From Marilutibacter spongiae (GTDB taxonomy: Bacteria > Pseudomonadota > Gammaproteobacteria > Xanthomonadales > Xanthomonadaceae): a stretch of DNA of 64,000 bases. The position numbers were made by a program, and so were the translations under genes. The stretch spans positions 142,259 to 206,258 of the forward strand of contig NZ_JACHTF010000005.1 in NCBI RefSeq assembly GCF_014145325.1, written 5' to 3'. The notes beneath the pieces are model-generated. The model saw only the letters and a list, made by a program, of their open reading frames with translations. It was not told where the DNA came from and did not search any database. Positions 17,314-27,669 of the stretch are shown here, one piece after another; positions within the stretch are counted from its first letter, which is position 1, and each line of letters opens with the position of its first letter.

Positions 17314-19044
17314 TCAGCGCTGCGGATAGAGTGGCGGCAGGATCGACTCGCCGGCGGCGTGTCCGGGCACCGTCCAGCGGGGACCGTCGGCGAAGGCCTC
17401 GCGCAGCAGTGCCCGCGCCGACGGCCCGTCGCCATCGCCCCAGCGCGCCTGCTGCATGGCCTCCAGCGCCCGTCGCTGCGCAGGATTGTCGAGGCGTTCG
17501 AGCAGCGCATCGACGCTCTTGACCGGCGGTTCCGCCATCGCCCCGAGCACCTGCACGAAATCTTCGAAACTCCCTGTGTCGAGCGCCTTGCGCAGGGCCG
17601 CGGGCGTGGGACGCGCTCGCGCGTCCGGCGCATGCGCGGAGGTCGGACCACCGGCGGGGGTCGCCGGGCGCTGGTGGCGCCAGTGCAGTGCCAGCAACAG
17701 GGTCAGCAGCCACAGGACGGCGAACAGGACGGTGGCCGCCACCCACGCCGCGCGGTCCCCTTGCATGCCCGGCAGCGGGAGCGCCGCACTTTCAGCGGGT
17801 GCAATGGCGCCATCGCCTGGCCGCGCGGTCGAAGGCCCGGCGCCCGCGGGAATCGACGGCAAGGCCGCCGTTGCCGCGGGTGGATCGAATCCCGCGGCGC
17901 CCGGCTGCACGTTCCATTGCAGCGGTGGGAGACGTGCCTCGCGCGCCTCGCCCGCCTTGACGTCCCACCAGCCCATCCTCACGCCGGACAGCGCGACGGC
18001 GCCGGTCCTGCCGGGCACCAGCGAGAAGCTGCGCGTGACGGTGGCGCGGGGCCGGCCATCGACGAAGCGCTCATCGACCTGCGCACGTTCGGGGAAGACC
18101 TGCACGCCGTCGCTCGGCGGCAGTTCGAGCTCGGGCATTTGCGCGCCGGTGGCGCCGTCGGCGACGGCCTCGACGGTCAGCGTGGCCGCGAGACCCTGCC
18201 GCAATTCGGCCGGATTGGCGCGATAGCGCAGCTTGAGATCGTGCAGGGGCAACCAGGGTTGCGGTGCCTTGTCCGGGACCGGTTGCACCTGCAGGGTGCG
18301 CGGCCCCACCTGGGCTCCCAACCTGCCGCCGCGTCCACCGCCGAACATGTCGTCGAACAGGCCGCTCGTGCCCCGCCCCTCGAAGCTGGCGCCGGGTATC
18401 TCCAGCGGCCCGCTGCGCTCGGGTACCAGCATGAAGCGCCGCTCCACGATCTGGTACTGGCGACCGTTGATCGTCCGCGAATACTGCGCGTCGTCGCCGA
18501 CGCGCTGGAACGACGCGCCCTCCGGCGCCGGCTGGTCCAGGGTGCCCGAGACGATCGGGACCGCCGAGAACAGGCGGACGACCCAGCCCACCGATTGCTG
18601 CACGTAGGGGCGTGTGTCATCGGGCACGCTTTCGATGAAGACGTCGCCCCGCGCCTGCGCCGGCGTCTGCTGCGGCGCCGGCTCGACCACGAGGGTCAGC
18701 GGTGCCGTGCGCTCGTTGCCGACCGACAGCGCCGGGATCGTCAACACACCATCGCGCAGCGGCCGCAGGGCCACCGCGAAGAGGGTGTAGGACGAGGTCT
18801 GGCCCGTGCCGCCGGAGAAGCCGCGCTGGCTGGAATGCCCACTGAGCCGGAAATCGCCTTCCAGCGGCGAGTAGTCCGGCGCCGAGGACAGCAGGCCGGC
18901 CTCCACGTTCAGCGTGACCGTCTCGCCCAGCACGATCCGGTCGCGGTCCAGCCACGCGCGCGGCGCGGCGGATGCCATCGTCGCGAACAGCATCAACATG
19001 AGCCATGCGCCCCAGCGCACGCGGGTCCGAGTCTCGGGTGTCAT
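17314..19044 (-). CDS. batD: BatD-family membrane-anchored protein
   Basis: 576 residues. The signal peptide (WGAWLMLMLFATMASAAP) ends near residue 28. It is followed by Ig-like beta-rich repeats of the BatD/DUF7939 type (RDRIVLGETVTLNVEA, then SQRGFSGGTGQTSSYTLFAVALRPLRDGVLTIPAL), a C-terminal membrane helix at about 432-455 (AAWVAATVLFAVLWLLTLLLAL) and a helical cytoplasmic tail. It is the last gene of the moxR-bat operon; its ATG overlaps the stop of batBC by four bases. Bat proteins are associated with tolerance of oxygen and envelope stress and with MoxR chaperone activity. BatD is probably an envelope-side partner of the VWA proteins. Confidence 0.88.
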   Translation of the reverse strand: MTPETRTRVRWGAWLMLMLFATMASAAPRAWLDRDRIVLGETVTLNVEAGLLSSAPDYSPLEGDFRLSGHSSQRGFSGGTGQTSSYTLFAVALRPLRDGVLTIPALSVGNERTAPLTLVVEPAPQQTPAQARGDVFIESVPDDTRPYVQQSVGWVVRLFSAVPIVSGTLDQPAPEGASFQRVGDDAQYSRTINGRQYQIVERRFMLVPERSGPLEIPGASFEGRGTSGLFDDMFGGGRGGRLGAQVGPRTLQVQPVPDKAPQPWLPLHDLKLRYRANPAELRQGLAATLTVEAVADGATGAQMPELELPPSDGVQVFPERAQVDERFVDGRPRATVTRSFSLVPGRTGAVALSGVRMGWWDVKAGEAREARLPPLQWNVQPGAAGFDPPAATAALPSIPAGAGPSTARPGDGAIAPAESAALPLPGMQGDRAAWVAATVLFAVLWLLTLLLALHWRHQRPATPAGGPTSAHAPDARARPTPAALRKALDTGSFEDFVQVLGAMAEPPVKSVDALLERLDNPAQRRALEAMQQARWGDGDGPSARALLREAFADGPRWTVPGHAAGESILPPLYPQR

Positions 19045-20831
19045 TCGTCCCAGTCTCCCTGTCGACGACGGCGTTCGTGTTCGATCCTGAATTTCTCGCG
19101 CAGCAGGCCGCCCGGATCGTCGGGCACGCGCCGCAACCAGGCCTCGTTGGCGACGCGACGTTCACGTTCGGCGGGGGTTTCTCCGGCCGGTCCAGCGAGC
19201 GGTTCGCCGTCGTCGCCCGGCTCGCCACCGTCCGCCTGGCGTGCCTGCCCCAGGGCCTGCCGCATGCGCTCGCGCTGGGCGGCGTCGGCTGCGTCCTGCT
19301 CGGCGGAACCCTTGGCTTCCGGCGCCTCCGGCGTGGAGCCTGTCGCCCGGCCCTCGTCGGCATCGTCGGGCCGGGGTGCCGGGCCCTTGGGCGGGTCGTC
19401 CCCGGCCTGCTGCCGTGACGGCGCGCCGTCCCCGCCGTCGTCGCCCGACGACGCCTCCTGTCCGCCGGACGGGTCCGACTGCGACGAGGGCTTGCCGTCC
19501 TGGCCGCCCTCGCCCTGGCCACCCGTGCCCTCGCCATCCTGCTTCCGCTTCACGGCCGCCTCGACGGCGCGCTTGTTGGCGATGGCGTCCTCCATGCCGG
19601 GCTGGATCGCCAACGCCCGGTCGTAGGCTTCGATCGCCTGCTGGAACTGCCCGGCCTTGGCCAGTGCGTTGCCCCGGTTGTAGTGGCCATCGGCCGATTC
19701 GACGCCCGCATAGCCGCTGGCCGCGCGGGCGTAGTCGCCCTGCCGGAAGGCGTTGGCGGCCTCGACCATTCGCTTGTGCTCGACCTGGTCGTCGCGCCGC
19801 CACCAGTCCGCGGCCTGCGCGGGCAACACCGGCAGCCACAGCACGAGCGCCAGCGCGGCGACGGCCGCTCCCCTGCGGAAGGCGAACAGCGCCAACAGCA
19901 TGAGCGGCGGGATGAGCCAGAAGCCTTCGTCCTGCCAGGTGCGCCCGGCCTCGCCATCCTCGCTGACCGCATCGCCCGGACCGGGCGACAACACGCCGAG
20001 CGCCCGCAGGTCGGCCTCATCGGCCGCGAGGCCGACGTAGCGACCGCCGCCGCGTGCGGCGACCGCCTGCAGCCGGGCCTGGTCGAAGCCCGCGACCCCG
20101 GTATCGCCATCGACGGTCCGGTACGCCACCCCCCCTGCCCGGCCGATACCCAGGACGCTGGTCTCGAAACCGCTCGAGCGCGCCTCGGCGGCGGCCGCGG
20201 CCGCGTCGGCATCGGCCTGGCCGGCAAGCAGCAGGATCTGGCCGCGCTCGAAGCCCGCCTGGCGCATCAAGCGCGTCGACCAGGCGATCGCCCGGCTGGC
20301 GTTCGCACCGTCGCGCGGCATGATGCTTGGGGACAAGGCATCGAGGAACAGGGCCAGGTTGGCCGCATCGTCGGTCAGCGGCGCCACCGTGTAGGCATCG
20401 TCGGCGTACACCACGAGCCCGACCGGGCCATCGCCGCGAAGCTCCAGCAGCCGCGCCAGTTTGGCCTGGGCCTGCGCGAGGCGCGAGGGCGGCGGGTCGG
20501 CCGCGGCCATGGCGCTGGACAGGTCGAGCGCGACCATCAGCGGCACCTGGCCGCGCCAGAGCGGTTGCTCGACCTGCCGCCAACTGGGACCGGCCAGGGC
20601 CATGACCGCCAGGACATACCCCAAGGCAGCGAGCCATGGGCCTGGCTGGATGCGCCGCCCGACACGGGCGTCCAGCAGATGGGGGAGCAGGTGCGGATCG
20701 ACGACGTCGTGCCAGACATTGGCGCGGCGGCGGCGCACGATCCACAGCGCGGCCAGGACCGGGAGCGCGAGCAGCCCCCACAGCCACTCGGGGCGGAGCA
20801 GGTGCAGGCTGGACGGGTCGAAGCCGTTCAT
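19041..20831 (-). CDS. Fused BatB-BatC: VWA domain, membrane helices, TPR and disordered tail
   Basis: 596 residues. Parts: membrane helices at about 15-32 and 66-82, a VWA domain at about 95-290, two helices at about 303-318 and 322-340, TPR repeats at 352-425 (GHYNRGNALAKAGQFQQAIEAY), then a Gln/Gly/Asp-rich low-complexity tail to 596. The VWA metal site is unusual: the expected D-x-S-x-S reads D103-L-S-S-A107, and the later T/SDG position reads LLAGQ (201-205), so metal binding is doubtful. BatB and BatC are separate genes in many bacteria and fused here. The start overlaps the batA stop (ATGA). Confidence 0.87.
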   Translation of the reverse strand: MNGFDPSSLHLLRPEWLWGLLALPVLAALWIVRRRRANVWHDVVDPHLLPHLLDARVGRRIQPGPWLAALGYVLAVMALAGPSWRQVEQPLWRGQVPLMVALDLSSAMAAADPPPSRLAQAQAKLARLLELRGDGPVGLVVYADDAYTVAPLTDDAANLALFLDALSPSIMPRDGANASRAIAWSTRLMRQAGFERGQILLLAGQADADAAAAAAEARSSGFETSVLGIGRAGGVAYRTVDGDTGVAGFDQARLQAVAARGGGRYVGLAADEADLRALGVLSPGPGDAVSEDGEAGRTWQDEGFWLIPPLMLLALFAFRRGAAVAALALVLWLPVLPAQAADWWRRDDQVEHKRMVEAANAFRQGDYARAASGYAGVESADGHYNRGNALAKAGQFQQAIEAYDRALAIQPGMEDAIANKRAVEAAVKRKQDGEGTGGQGEGGQDGKPSSQSDPSGGQEASSGDDGGDGAPSRQQAGDDPPKGPAPRPDDADEGRATGSTPEAPEAKGSAEQDAADAAQRERMRQALGQARQADGGEPGDDGEPLAGPAGETPAERERRVANEAWLRRVPDDPGGLLREKFRIEHERRRRQGDWDE

Positions 20832-21853
20832 CGGCGCCACCTGGGCGGCCACAGGAAGGCCAACAGCCCCATCGACACCGCCAGGCCGAGCGGCCATGCG
20901 TAGCGTTCGATGCGCGGGCGCACGGCCGGGCCGGGACGCTCCACCGGTTCGAGACGGTCGATCTCGGCATAGATCCCCGCCAGTTGCGCGGTATCCCGCG
21001 CGCGGAAGAAACGCCCGCCGGTTTGTTCGGCGATGCGGCGCAGGGTGGCTTCGTCGATCTCGTCGCCACCGCCCGGCATCGGCAACTGGAAACCGAACAC
21101 GGACATCGCCCCGTCGCCGCCGAACGCCACGGTGTGCACGCGCACGCCATGGTCGTGCGCCAGTTGCGCGGCCTTTTCCGGCTCCAGCAGGCCCGCGGTG
21201 TTGACCCCATCGGTCAGCAGGATCAGGACGCGCTGGCCTTCGGGCTGGTCGCGCAGTCGCTTGACCGCCAGGCCGATGGCATCGCCGATGGCGGTTTCCT
21301 GGCCGGCGAGGCCGACGACGCTGTCCTGCAACTGCTGGCGCACGGATTCGCGGTCCGGGGTCAAGGGCGTCAGGGCATAGGCACGACGCCCGAAAACCAG
21401 CAGCCCCACGCGGTCGCCGCTGCGACGGTCGAGGAAGTCGGCCAGCACCGCCTTGGCCGCTGTGAGACGGTCGACCGGTCGCCCCCCCAGTTGCATGTCG
21501 GGCTCGTCCATGCTGCCGGACAGGTCGAGGGCCAGCATCAGGTCGCGTCCGGACTGGGGCGGCTCGACGGCTTCCCCCAGTTGCTGCGGGCGCGATGCGG
21601 CCAGGCACAGGAGCATCCACGCCAGCAGCAAGAGCGGACTGGGAAGACGGCCCGCGCGTCCGCGGCCCGGCGCGTCGGCCAGGCCGGCCAGGCGGCCCAG
21701 CCGGGGCATCCGCACCGCGGGCGACGTCGATCGCGTGGCAGGCAACACCCACCAAGCCAACAGCGGCAGCGGCAGCGCCCACAGCCAGGCCGGCCATGCC
21801 AGCGCGATGGCGCCGGGATCGAAGGCGTCCATGAACGAGGCGGCGAAGTTCAT
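20828..21853 (-). CDS. batA: BatA-type VWA-domain membrane protein
   Basis: 341 residues with membrane helices at about 19-37 and 71-87 and one near the C-terminus (WPLGLAVSMGLLAFLW), and the VWA domain between. The MIDAS is intact: D110-L-S112-G-S114 and, later, LLTDGVNTAG, so it should bind a divalent metal, unlike the following BatB. Overlaps of ATGA type join it to the genes on both sides. It lies in the moxR-DUF58-DUF4381-batA-batBC-batD operon and is thought to act in the periplasm with MoxR ATPase support; the molecular client is unknown. Confidence 0.9.
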   Translation of the reverse strand: MNFAASFMDAFDPGAIALAWPAWLWALPLPLLAWWVLPATRSTSPAVRMPRLGRLAGLADAPGRGRAGRLPSPLLLLAWMLLCLAASRPQQLGEAVEPPQSGRDLMLALDLSGSMDEPDMQLGGRPVDRLTAAKAVLADFLDRRSGDRVGLLVFGRRAYALTPLTPDRESVRQQLQDSVVGLAGQETAIGDAIGLAVKRLRDQPEGQRVLILLTDGVNTAGLLEPEKAAQLAHDHGVRVHTVAFGGDGAMSVFGFQLPMPGGGDEIDEATLRRIAEQTGGRFFRARDTAQLAGIYAEIDRLEPVERPGPAVRPRIERYAWPLGLAVSMGLLAFLWPPRWRR

Positions 21854-22308
21854 CGCACCTCCATCCATTCCACGAAGCGCAGCCGCGCGGCGCGGGCGAC
21901 GGCCTCCACCTCGCCGGGGTCTGGATCGGGACGGAAGCTGCCGTCGAGCAACAGGTCGCCCAGATGACCGGAGAAACGCGGCGGCTGCACGCCCTTGTCC
22001 AGGCAGCGCCGCCAGGCCTCGCCCTGCAGGCGGTCGGCGTGGCGCTCGTGCCGGCGCGCGGCACGCCGGAGCAGCTCGGAAATGGCCGCCAGGCGCGCGG
22101 CGGCGTCGGGTGCGTCGGCGAGGGCCGTGTCGAACAGGCGTTCGATCCGTCGACGACGCTTCTTGCGCCAGGCATGCCAGGCCCATGCGGCGATGCCGCA
22201 GGCCAGGATCGCCCCTGCCAGCAGCCACCAGCCAGGTGCGGGGGGCCACCAGCCGGGCGCGGGGGGCTGGTGGATGTCGCGCAGGACGATGGTCGCCAGG
22301 CCGGTCAT
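21850..22308 (-). CDS. DUF4381 membrane protein of the moxR-bat operon
   Basis: 152 residues. A proline/tryptophan-rich start (LRDIHQPPAPGWWPPAPGWW, the usual DUF4381 opening) leads into one membrane helix at about 28-46 and a basic-then-helical cytoplasmic domain. DUF4381 proteins are found almost only between DUF58 and VWA genes of moxR operons. The ATG lies just after the DUF58 stop and the stop overlaps the batA start. Function unknown; likely a scaffold or coupling subunit. Confidence 0.85.
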   Translation of the reverse strand: MTGLATIVLRDIHQPPAPGWWPPAPGWWLLAGAILACGIAAWAWHAWRKKRRRRIERLFDTALADAPDAAARLAAISELLRRAARRHERHADRLQGEAWRRCLDKGVQPPRFSGHLGDLLLDGSFRPDPDPGEVEAVARAARLRFVEWMEVR

Positions 22309-22310
22309 GC

Positions 22311-23252
22311 TCAGGCCACCTGGTGCCAGGGAAGGCCCAGCAGCGGCAGCCAGGCATCGCTGCCGTCGTTCGTCGACAGCGCCGCCACGCGCACGCCGCG
22401 CGCCGGCAACTGGGCCAGCGCGGTGGCGACCGGTGCGCCGAAGCACTCGCGCCAACGCGCACGCACCCGTTGCGTGCCCAGGTCGAGTTCAAGACGGGAT
22501 GCGCCCTCGCCCGCGCCGTCGGCCAGCGGCAGCAGCGCCTTCGGCGGCGAAACCTCCAGCGGGTCGACCAGCATCAGCAGGATCACCTCGTGGTGCTGTG
22601 CCAGCACCGGCCAACGCTGCGCCGGCGTGTCGGCGACGCTGCCAGCGTCCGCCAGCACGATCAGTCGCGAACCCGGGCGAAGTAGGCGTTGGGCATGGTC
22701 GAGCGCCATGCCCAGCCCGCCGTCGTCCGAAGGAGGACGCGCATACCAGCGCACCAACGCATCGAGGGTGCGCAGGACGCCACGCGTACCCGCCGCCGGT
22801 GGCACTGGCGGCTCGTGCAGGCTGCCGCGCAATGCGGCGATGCGGTCGCCGTCGCGCGCGGCGACCCAGGCGGCGATCGCGCCGGCACGGGCGGCCTGGA
22901 CCGACTTGAACCGCACGCGCGTGCCGAAATACAGCGCCGGCGCGGTGTCGCCGACGATCAGGGTCAAGCGCTCGCGCTCGGCCTGGAACATCTTGGTGTG
23001 GGCACGACCGGTGCGCGCGGTGAGCTTCCAGTCGATGTGGCGCGCATCGTCGCCGGCCACGTATTCGCGGGACTCGGCGTAATCCATGCCACGGCCCCGC
23101 AGGGGGGACAGTGCCGGACCGGCAATGCCGTGGCGTCCGGACCTCGGCGTCCGCCTGGCGCCGGCGAGCGACTTGAGTGACAGCAGTTCGGCAAGGGTAG
23201 GCGCGATACCGTCCCCGGCCGGCTGCGCCTGCGATGGACGTGCCCTGGCCAT
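22311..23252 (-). CDS. DUF58 domain protein of the moxR-bat operon
   Basis: 313 residues. The DUF58 core is RGRGMDYAESREYVAGDDARHIDWKLTARTG at 52-82; a VWA-like fold follows, with RLIVLADAGSV as one strand. No membrane helix is visible, so it is a cytoplasmic member. The start follows the moxR stop by five bases. DUF58 proteins accompany MoxR ATPases very widely and are presumed partners or substrates of the ATPase. The exact activity is not known. Confidence 0.88.
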   Translation of the reverse strand: MARARPSQAQPAGDGIAPTLAELLSLKSLAGARRTPRSGRHGIAGPALSPLRGRGMDYAESREYVAGDDARHIDWKLTARTGRAHTKMFQAERERLTLIVGDTAPALYFGTRVRFKSVQAARAGAIAAWVAARDGDRIAALRGSLHEPPVPPAAGTRGVLRTLDALVRWYARPPSDDGGLGMALDHAQRLLRPGSRLIVLADAGSVADTPAQRWPVLAQHHEVILLMLVDPLEVSPPKALLPLADGAGEGASRLELDLGTQRVRARWRECFGAPVATALAQLPARGVRVAALSTNDGSDAWLPLLGLPWHQVA

Positions 23253-23257
23253 CGTCG

Positions 23258-24268
<1,011 letters not shown>

Positions 24269-24394
24269 TCGATCCTCGAGTTTCTTGTGTACGGGCAACT
24301 GTCCAGGCGTTCGACCAGTGGACGGCCGGATTGGTTCCAGCCTGCCCCGGCCACCATTCAGCCGGTCTACCCGCCCAAGCATTGCACAAACGAA

Positions 24395-24416
24395 GAGAGG
24401 GCCTTGCGGCCCTCTC
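24395..24416 (-). terminator. Terminator downstream of pilQ
   Basis: GAGAGGGCC-TTGC-GGCCCTCTC, a 9-bp perfect stem with four-base loop, followed on the minus strand by TTCGTTTG. It lies 52 bases beyond the pilQ stop, closing the pilMNOPQ operon before moxR. The rest of 24269-24467 shows nothing else. Confidence 0.75.
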
Positions 24417-24467
24417 CACATTTATCGCCGTTGCCGGGTCGTCGTGTCCGACCCGAGCCGAATCGGA

Positions 24468-26444
24468 TCAGCGCTGTTCGACGCGCAGGACCTTCGGCGT
24501 GACCATGATCAGCAGCTCGGCCTTGTCCTTGGAACGTCCCTTCTTCTTGAACAGGTTGCCCAGGAAGGGGATATCGCCCAGGAAGGGGACCTTGCTGATG
24601 TCGCTGCGATCGCGGAACTCGTAGACACCGCCGACCACGACAGTCTGCCCATCCTCGACCAGGATGGCGGTGTTCACTTCGCGCTTGGCGATCTGCGGCA
24701 CGCTGCCGATCGACGTGTCGGTGAAGCCTTCGACCTCGTCTTTCTTGATGGCCATGTTCAGGAACACGCGGCCGTCGTGGGTGATCGTCGGCGTCACCTT
24801 GAGCTCGAGCAGCACGTCCTTGAACTGGACGTTCGGGATCGGGATGCTGTTGCCGCCCTGCTGGGGCGAGATGGTCACGTAACCGACTTCCTGGCCCTGG
24901 CGGATGACCGCCTCGCGCTGGTTGCTGGTGACGACGCGGGGGTTGGAGATCACTTCGCCGCGACCCTCTTCCTGCATCGCAGACAGCTCGACGTCGAGCG
25001 CATAGCCGGCGTTCAGGATCGACAGTGCGACGGAACCGGCGGGGTTGGTGACGCCCAGGTTGCTCATCAGGCTACGGGTGACGTCGAAGGTGCGATCGCC
25101 GCTCATCACCGCGTCGGCACGCGAGGACGCGTTGTCGCCCGATGCTCCGATGTCGCCGCCATAGCCCAGGGAGCTGCGGTCGCCATCCTTGCCCGAAGCG
25201 CCGCTGATGCCGAACCGGGCGCCAAGTTCACGCGCGAACGTGTCGGTGGCGATGACGACCCGGGCCTCGATGACGACCTGGTCGACCGGGCGATCGATGA
25301 CCTTGATCAGCTCGCGCATCTGCACGACTTTCTTCGGGATGTCGCTGATCATGAGCGTGTTGGTGCGCTCGTCGGCGACGAGGCGGCCGCGCGGCGAGAG
25401 GAAACCGTTCTCGTCGCTGCCCGAGCCACCCTGGCCGCCACCCTGGCCGCCGATGCCCTTGGCTTCGGTCAGGGCTTTGAAGATCTGCGCGGCATTGTGG
25501 TAGTTGATCTGCACGTATTCGGTGACGAGGTCGACGCGGTTGTCGAGCGCGATACGCGCGTCTTCCTTGTCCTGCTCGTACTTCGCGATCTCGGCCTGCG
25601 GCGCGATCCAGATGACGTTGCCGCTGCGGCGCTTGTCGAGCCCCTTGGCCTGCAGGACGATGTCCAGCGCCTGGTCCCACGGCACGTTGATCAGGCGCAG
25701 GGTGACATTGCCCTGCACCGTGTCGGCGGCGACGACGTTCAGGCCGGACTCTTCCGCGACGAGCTGAAGCACCGTGCGCACCGGGACGTCCTGGAAGTTG
25801 AAAGTCACCGGGCGGCCGGAGTAGCCGCGGCTGGAACCCGTGCTGCTGGTGGCGCCAACGGCGCGACCGGCGCCGACCGCGCCCGTGGCCGCGGTCGAAG
25901 CGGTCGCGGCACGGGGCACGATCTCGACGATGTAGTCGCTGCCGGTCTGGTAGGCCATCGACTCGAAGTTGCCCCGGGTATCCAGGGTCAGGAGCGTGCC
26001 GCCGCCCGAGCGGCGCGCATCGATGCGCTCGACCGGGGTCGCGAAGTCGGTCACGTTCAACGGCCGCTGCAGGCTGGCGGGCAGCTCGGCGTTGCCGACG
26101 TTGATGGTGACGGTCGAACCCACGCTGCGCAGGTCGGGGCTGGCACCCTCGCCGCTGAAGCTCAGGATCAGGCGCCCGGCGCCACCGTCGCCTCGCTTGA
26201 AGTCGATCTTCGAGACTTCGATCGCTCCAGGCAGGCGCTTGGCCGGGTCCACGCTGGGCGCGGGCGCGACGGACTGGCCTGCAGCCGGCGCCGCGGCGGG
26301 CGCCTGCTGGGCATGGACGGCACTGAAGGCCGCGATAGCGCCCACCGCGATGCCGACACCGGCAGTGCGCAGGAGCATTGAGCGCCGGGCGGGCCGCGGG
26401 CTGTTGGCGTTGTTAACGGTCATCGTGCTATCCCCCAAACTCAT
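24468..26444 (-). CDS. pilQ: Type IV pilus secretin PilQ
   Basis: 658 residues. Signal peptide to about residue 45 (VGIAVGAIAAFSAVHAQQ). Then an AMIN domain (about 70-165), an STN-like domain with VTFNFQDVPVRTVLQLVAEESGLNVV, a secretin N domain with RTNTLMISDIPKKVVQM, and the secretin barrel ending in VPFLGDIPFLGNLFKKKGRSKDKAELLIMVTPKVL. It forms the outer membrane pore through which the pilus passes. Start: ATG 26444 overlaps the pilP stop (ATGA); a second ATG at 26423 has a GGGGGA stretch before it and is a fair alternative. A glycine-rich insert near residue 330 (GGQGGGQGGSGSDENG) interrupts the secretin N domain. Confidence 0.95.
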   Translation of the reverse strand: MSLGDSTMTVNNANSPRPARRSMLLRTAGVGIAVGAIAAFSAVHAQQAPAAAPAAGQSVAPAPSVDPAKRLPGAIEVSKIDFKRGDGGAGRLILSFSGEGASPDLRSVGSTVTINVGNAELPASLQRPLNVTDFATPVERIDARRSGGGTLLTLDTRGNFESMAYQTGSDYIVEIVPRAATASTAATGAVGAGRAVGATSSTGSSRGYSGRPVTFNFQDVPVRTVLQLVAEESGLNVVAADTVQGNVTLRLINVPWDQALDIVLQAKGLDKRRSGNVIWIAPQAEIAKYEQDKEDARIALDNRVDLVTEYVQINYHNAAQIFKALTEAKGIGGQGGGQGGSGSDENGFLSPRGRLVADERTNTLMISDIPKKVVQMRELIKVIDRPVDQVVIEARVVIATDTFARELGARFGISGASGKDGDRSSLGYGGDIGASGDNASSRADAVMSGDRTFDVTRSLMSNLGVTNPAGSVALSILNAGYALDVELSAMQEEGRGEVISNPRVVTSNQREAVIRQGQEVGYVTISPQQGGNSIPIPNVQFKDVLLELKVTPTITHDGRVFLNMAIKKDEVEGFTDTSIGSVPQIAKREVNTAILVEDGQTVVVGGVYEFRDRSDISKVPFLGDIPFLGNLFKKKGRSKDKAELLIMVTPKVLRVEQR

Positions 26445-26998
26445 TGATCTTCCAATGCAACGGACGCCGGGCGTTCAAGCCAGCCACCCGCGCCATCCGG
26501 CACCAGTTCCACCAGTTCGATGCGGTCTTCATGGACGCTGGTCACGCGACCGTCGCTTTGACCCATGTACGCACCGGGCCTGACGCGGTATGTCACCTTG
26601 TCGGGCGCCATCACCAGGGCGACGATGCCACTACCGGCCCCCAGGGTTCCCACCATGTCGAGGCTGTCGAGCGGGAACTGCTCCAGCGTCTGCTTGCGAC
26701 GGGACGAGTCCGGTCGCGGGCCACTGCCGCCATCCTGGTCGCGGAACGCGCGACTGAACGGATCACGCAGGGCCTGGGCGTTGTACTCGAAGCTCTCGAA
26801 CTGCTGCATGACCGGGAGCGGATCCAGCGGCGGCGCGGGACGCGCCTTCACTTCGTCGATCCACTTCTCCAGGTTCGGGGCTTCCCCGGGCGTGCTGGTG
26901 ATGCCACGCGAGCACCCGGCCAGGGCGACGAGCATCAGGCCCGCCGCGATGGCGCGAGAGAGAGTGTGGTGGCTCTGCATACGTGCTGCACTGCGCAT
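26441..26998 (-). CDS. pilP: Type IV pilus lipoprotein PilP
   Basis: 185 residues. Lipoprotein signal with lipobox LAGC (cleavage before the cysteine near residue 29), a flexible Pro-rich linker, and a C-terminal beta-domain (LDMVGTLGAGSGIVALVMAPDKVTYRVRPGAYMGQSDGRV) that in other species binds PilQ. It links the inner membrane PilNO complex with the secretin. It sits two bases after pilO and overlaps pilQ. A second ATG at codon 7 is equally possible as start. Confidence 0.93.
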   Translation of the reverse strand: MRSAARMQSHHTLSRAIAAGLMLVALAGCSRGITSTPGEAPNLEKWIDEVKARPAPPLDPLPVMQQFESFEYNAQALRDPFSRAFRDQDGGSGPRPDSSRRKQTLEQFPLDSLDMVGTLGAGSGIVALVMAPDKVTYRVRPGAYMGQSDGRVTSVHEDRIELVELVPDGAGGWLERPASVALEDQ

Positions 26999-27000
26999 GC

Positions 27001-27669
27001 TCAGGACCCTCCCATGGTGTTGTCCTGGCTCGCTCCCGCTTCCTGGTCGGCGACTTCGTCCTCATCCAGGTAACGGTAGGTCTTCACGGTGCCGACCAGT
27101 TCCAACGGACTGTTGGACGTGATCACCGCGTCCGTGCCGCCTCGCGGCTTCAGGGAGATGTCATGCATGGTCATGATGACCACGCGGGGCAACGAAGCCA
27201 CGCCGCTGACGAAGGCACCGAACTGGTGGTAGGTACCCACCATGCGCAGCGCGATCGGCTTCTCGGCGTAGAACTCCTTGGGCTGTTCCGCACCGGGCTG
27301 GAACAGCTCGTTGTTGATGCCAGTGGCGAGCGCCGTCTGCGAGATGTCGACGATCAGGTCCGGCATTTCGGTCTTGCTCGGCAACTGCCGCAGCATCTGC
27401 TGGAGCTGCTGTTCCATCTGTGCGAGCTGCTGCTTGAGCGGTTCGAGATTCGCGGCACGACCCTGCTTGGTCTCGAACTCGCCGCGAAGTTCCTTCTCGG
27501 TGCGCTCGAGTCCCGCGAGTTGGTCCTTCTTGTCGCTGACGAAGAGGTACCAGGTCAGGCCGACGATGAGCAGGCCGATGATCACGCAGAAGCCGATCTT
27601 GGCCTGCTTGGGCCAGGAGCCCATATTGTTGAAATCGAGCTCGCGAAGGGACATTTTCTTCTGGCTCAT
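27001..27669 (-). CDS. pilO: Type IV pilus alignment protein PilO
   Basis: 222 residues. Short cytoplasmic N-terminus, one membrane helix at about 24-44 (KIGFCVIIGLLIVGLTWYLFV), a coiled coil with many Glu/Gln/Leu at about 50-100, and a ferredoxin-like periplasmic domain. It pairs with PilN in the inner membrane alignment complex. The ATG overlaps the pilN stop by four bases (ATGA), and the order pilMNOPQ is standard. Confidence 0.94.
   Translation of the reverse strand: MSQKKMSLRELDFNNMGSWPKQAKIGFCVIIGLLIVGLTWYLFVSDKKDQLAGLERTEKELRGEFETKQGRAANLEPLKQQLAQMEQQLQQMLRQLPSKTEMPDLIVDISQTALATGINNELFQPGAEQPKEFYAEKPIALRMVGTYHQFGAFVSGVASLPRVVIMTMHDISLKPRGGTDAVITSNSPLELVGTVKTYRYLDEDEVADQEAGASQDNTMGGS

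Noticed and set aside
13822..19626. A 1934-codon plus-strand open frame antisense to tkt, the symporter and batD
   Set aside because: It is a mirror of high-GC coding frames on the other strand, has His/Arg/Gly-rich composition and no domain, and the minus-strand genes are full-length and conserved.
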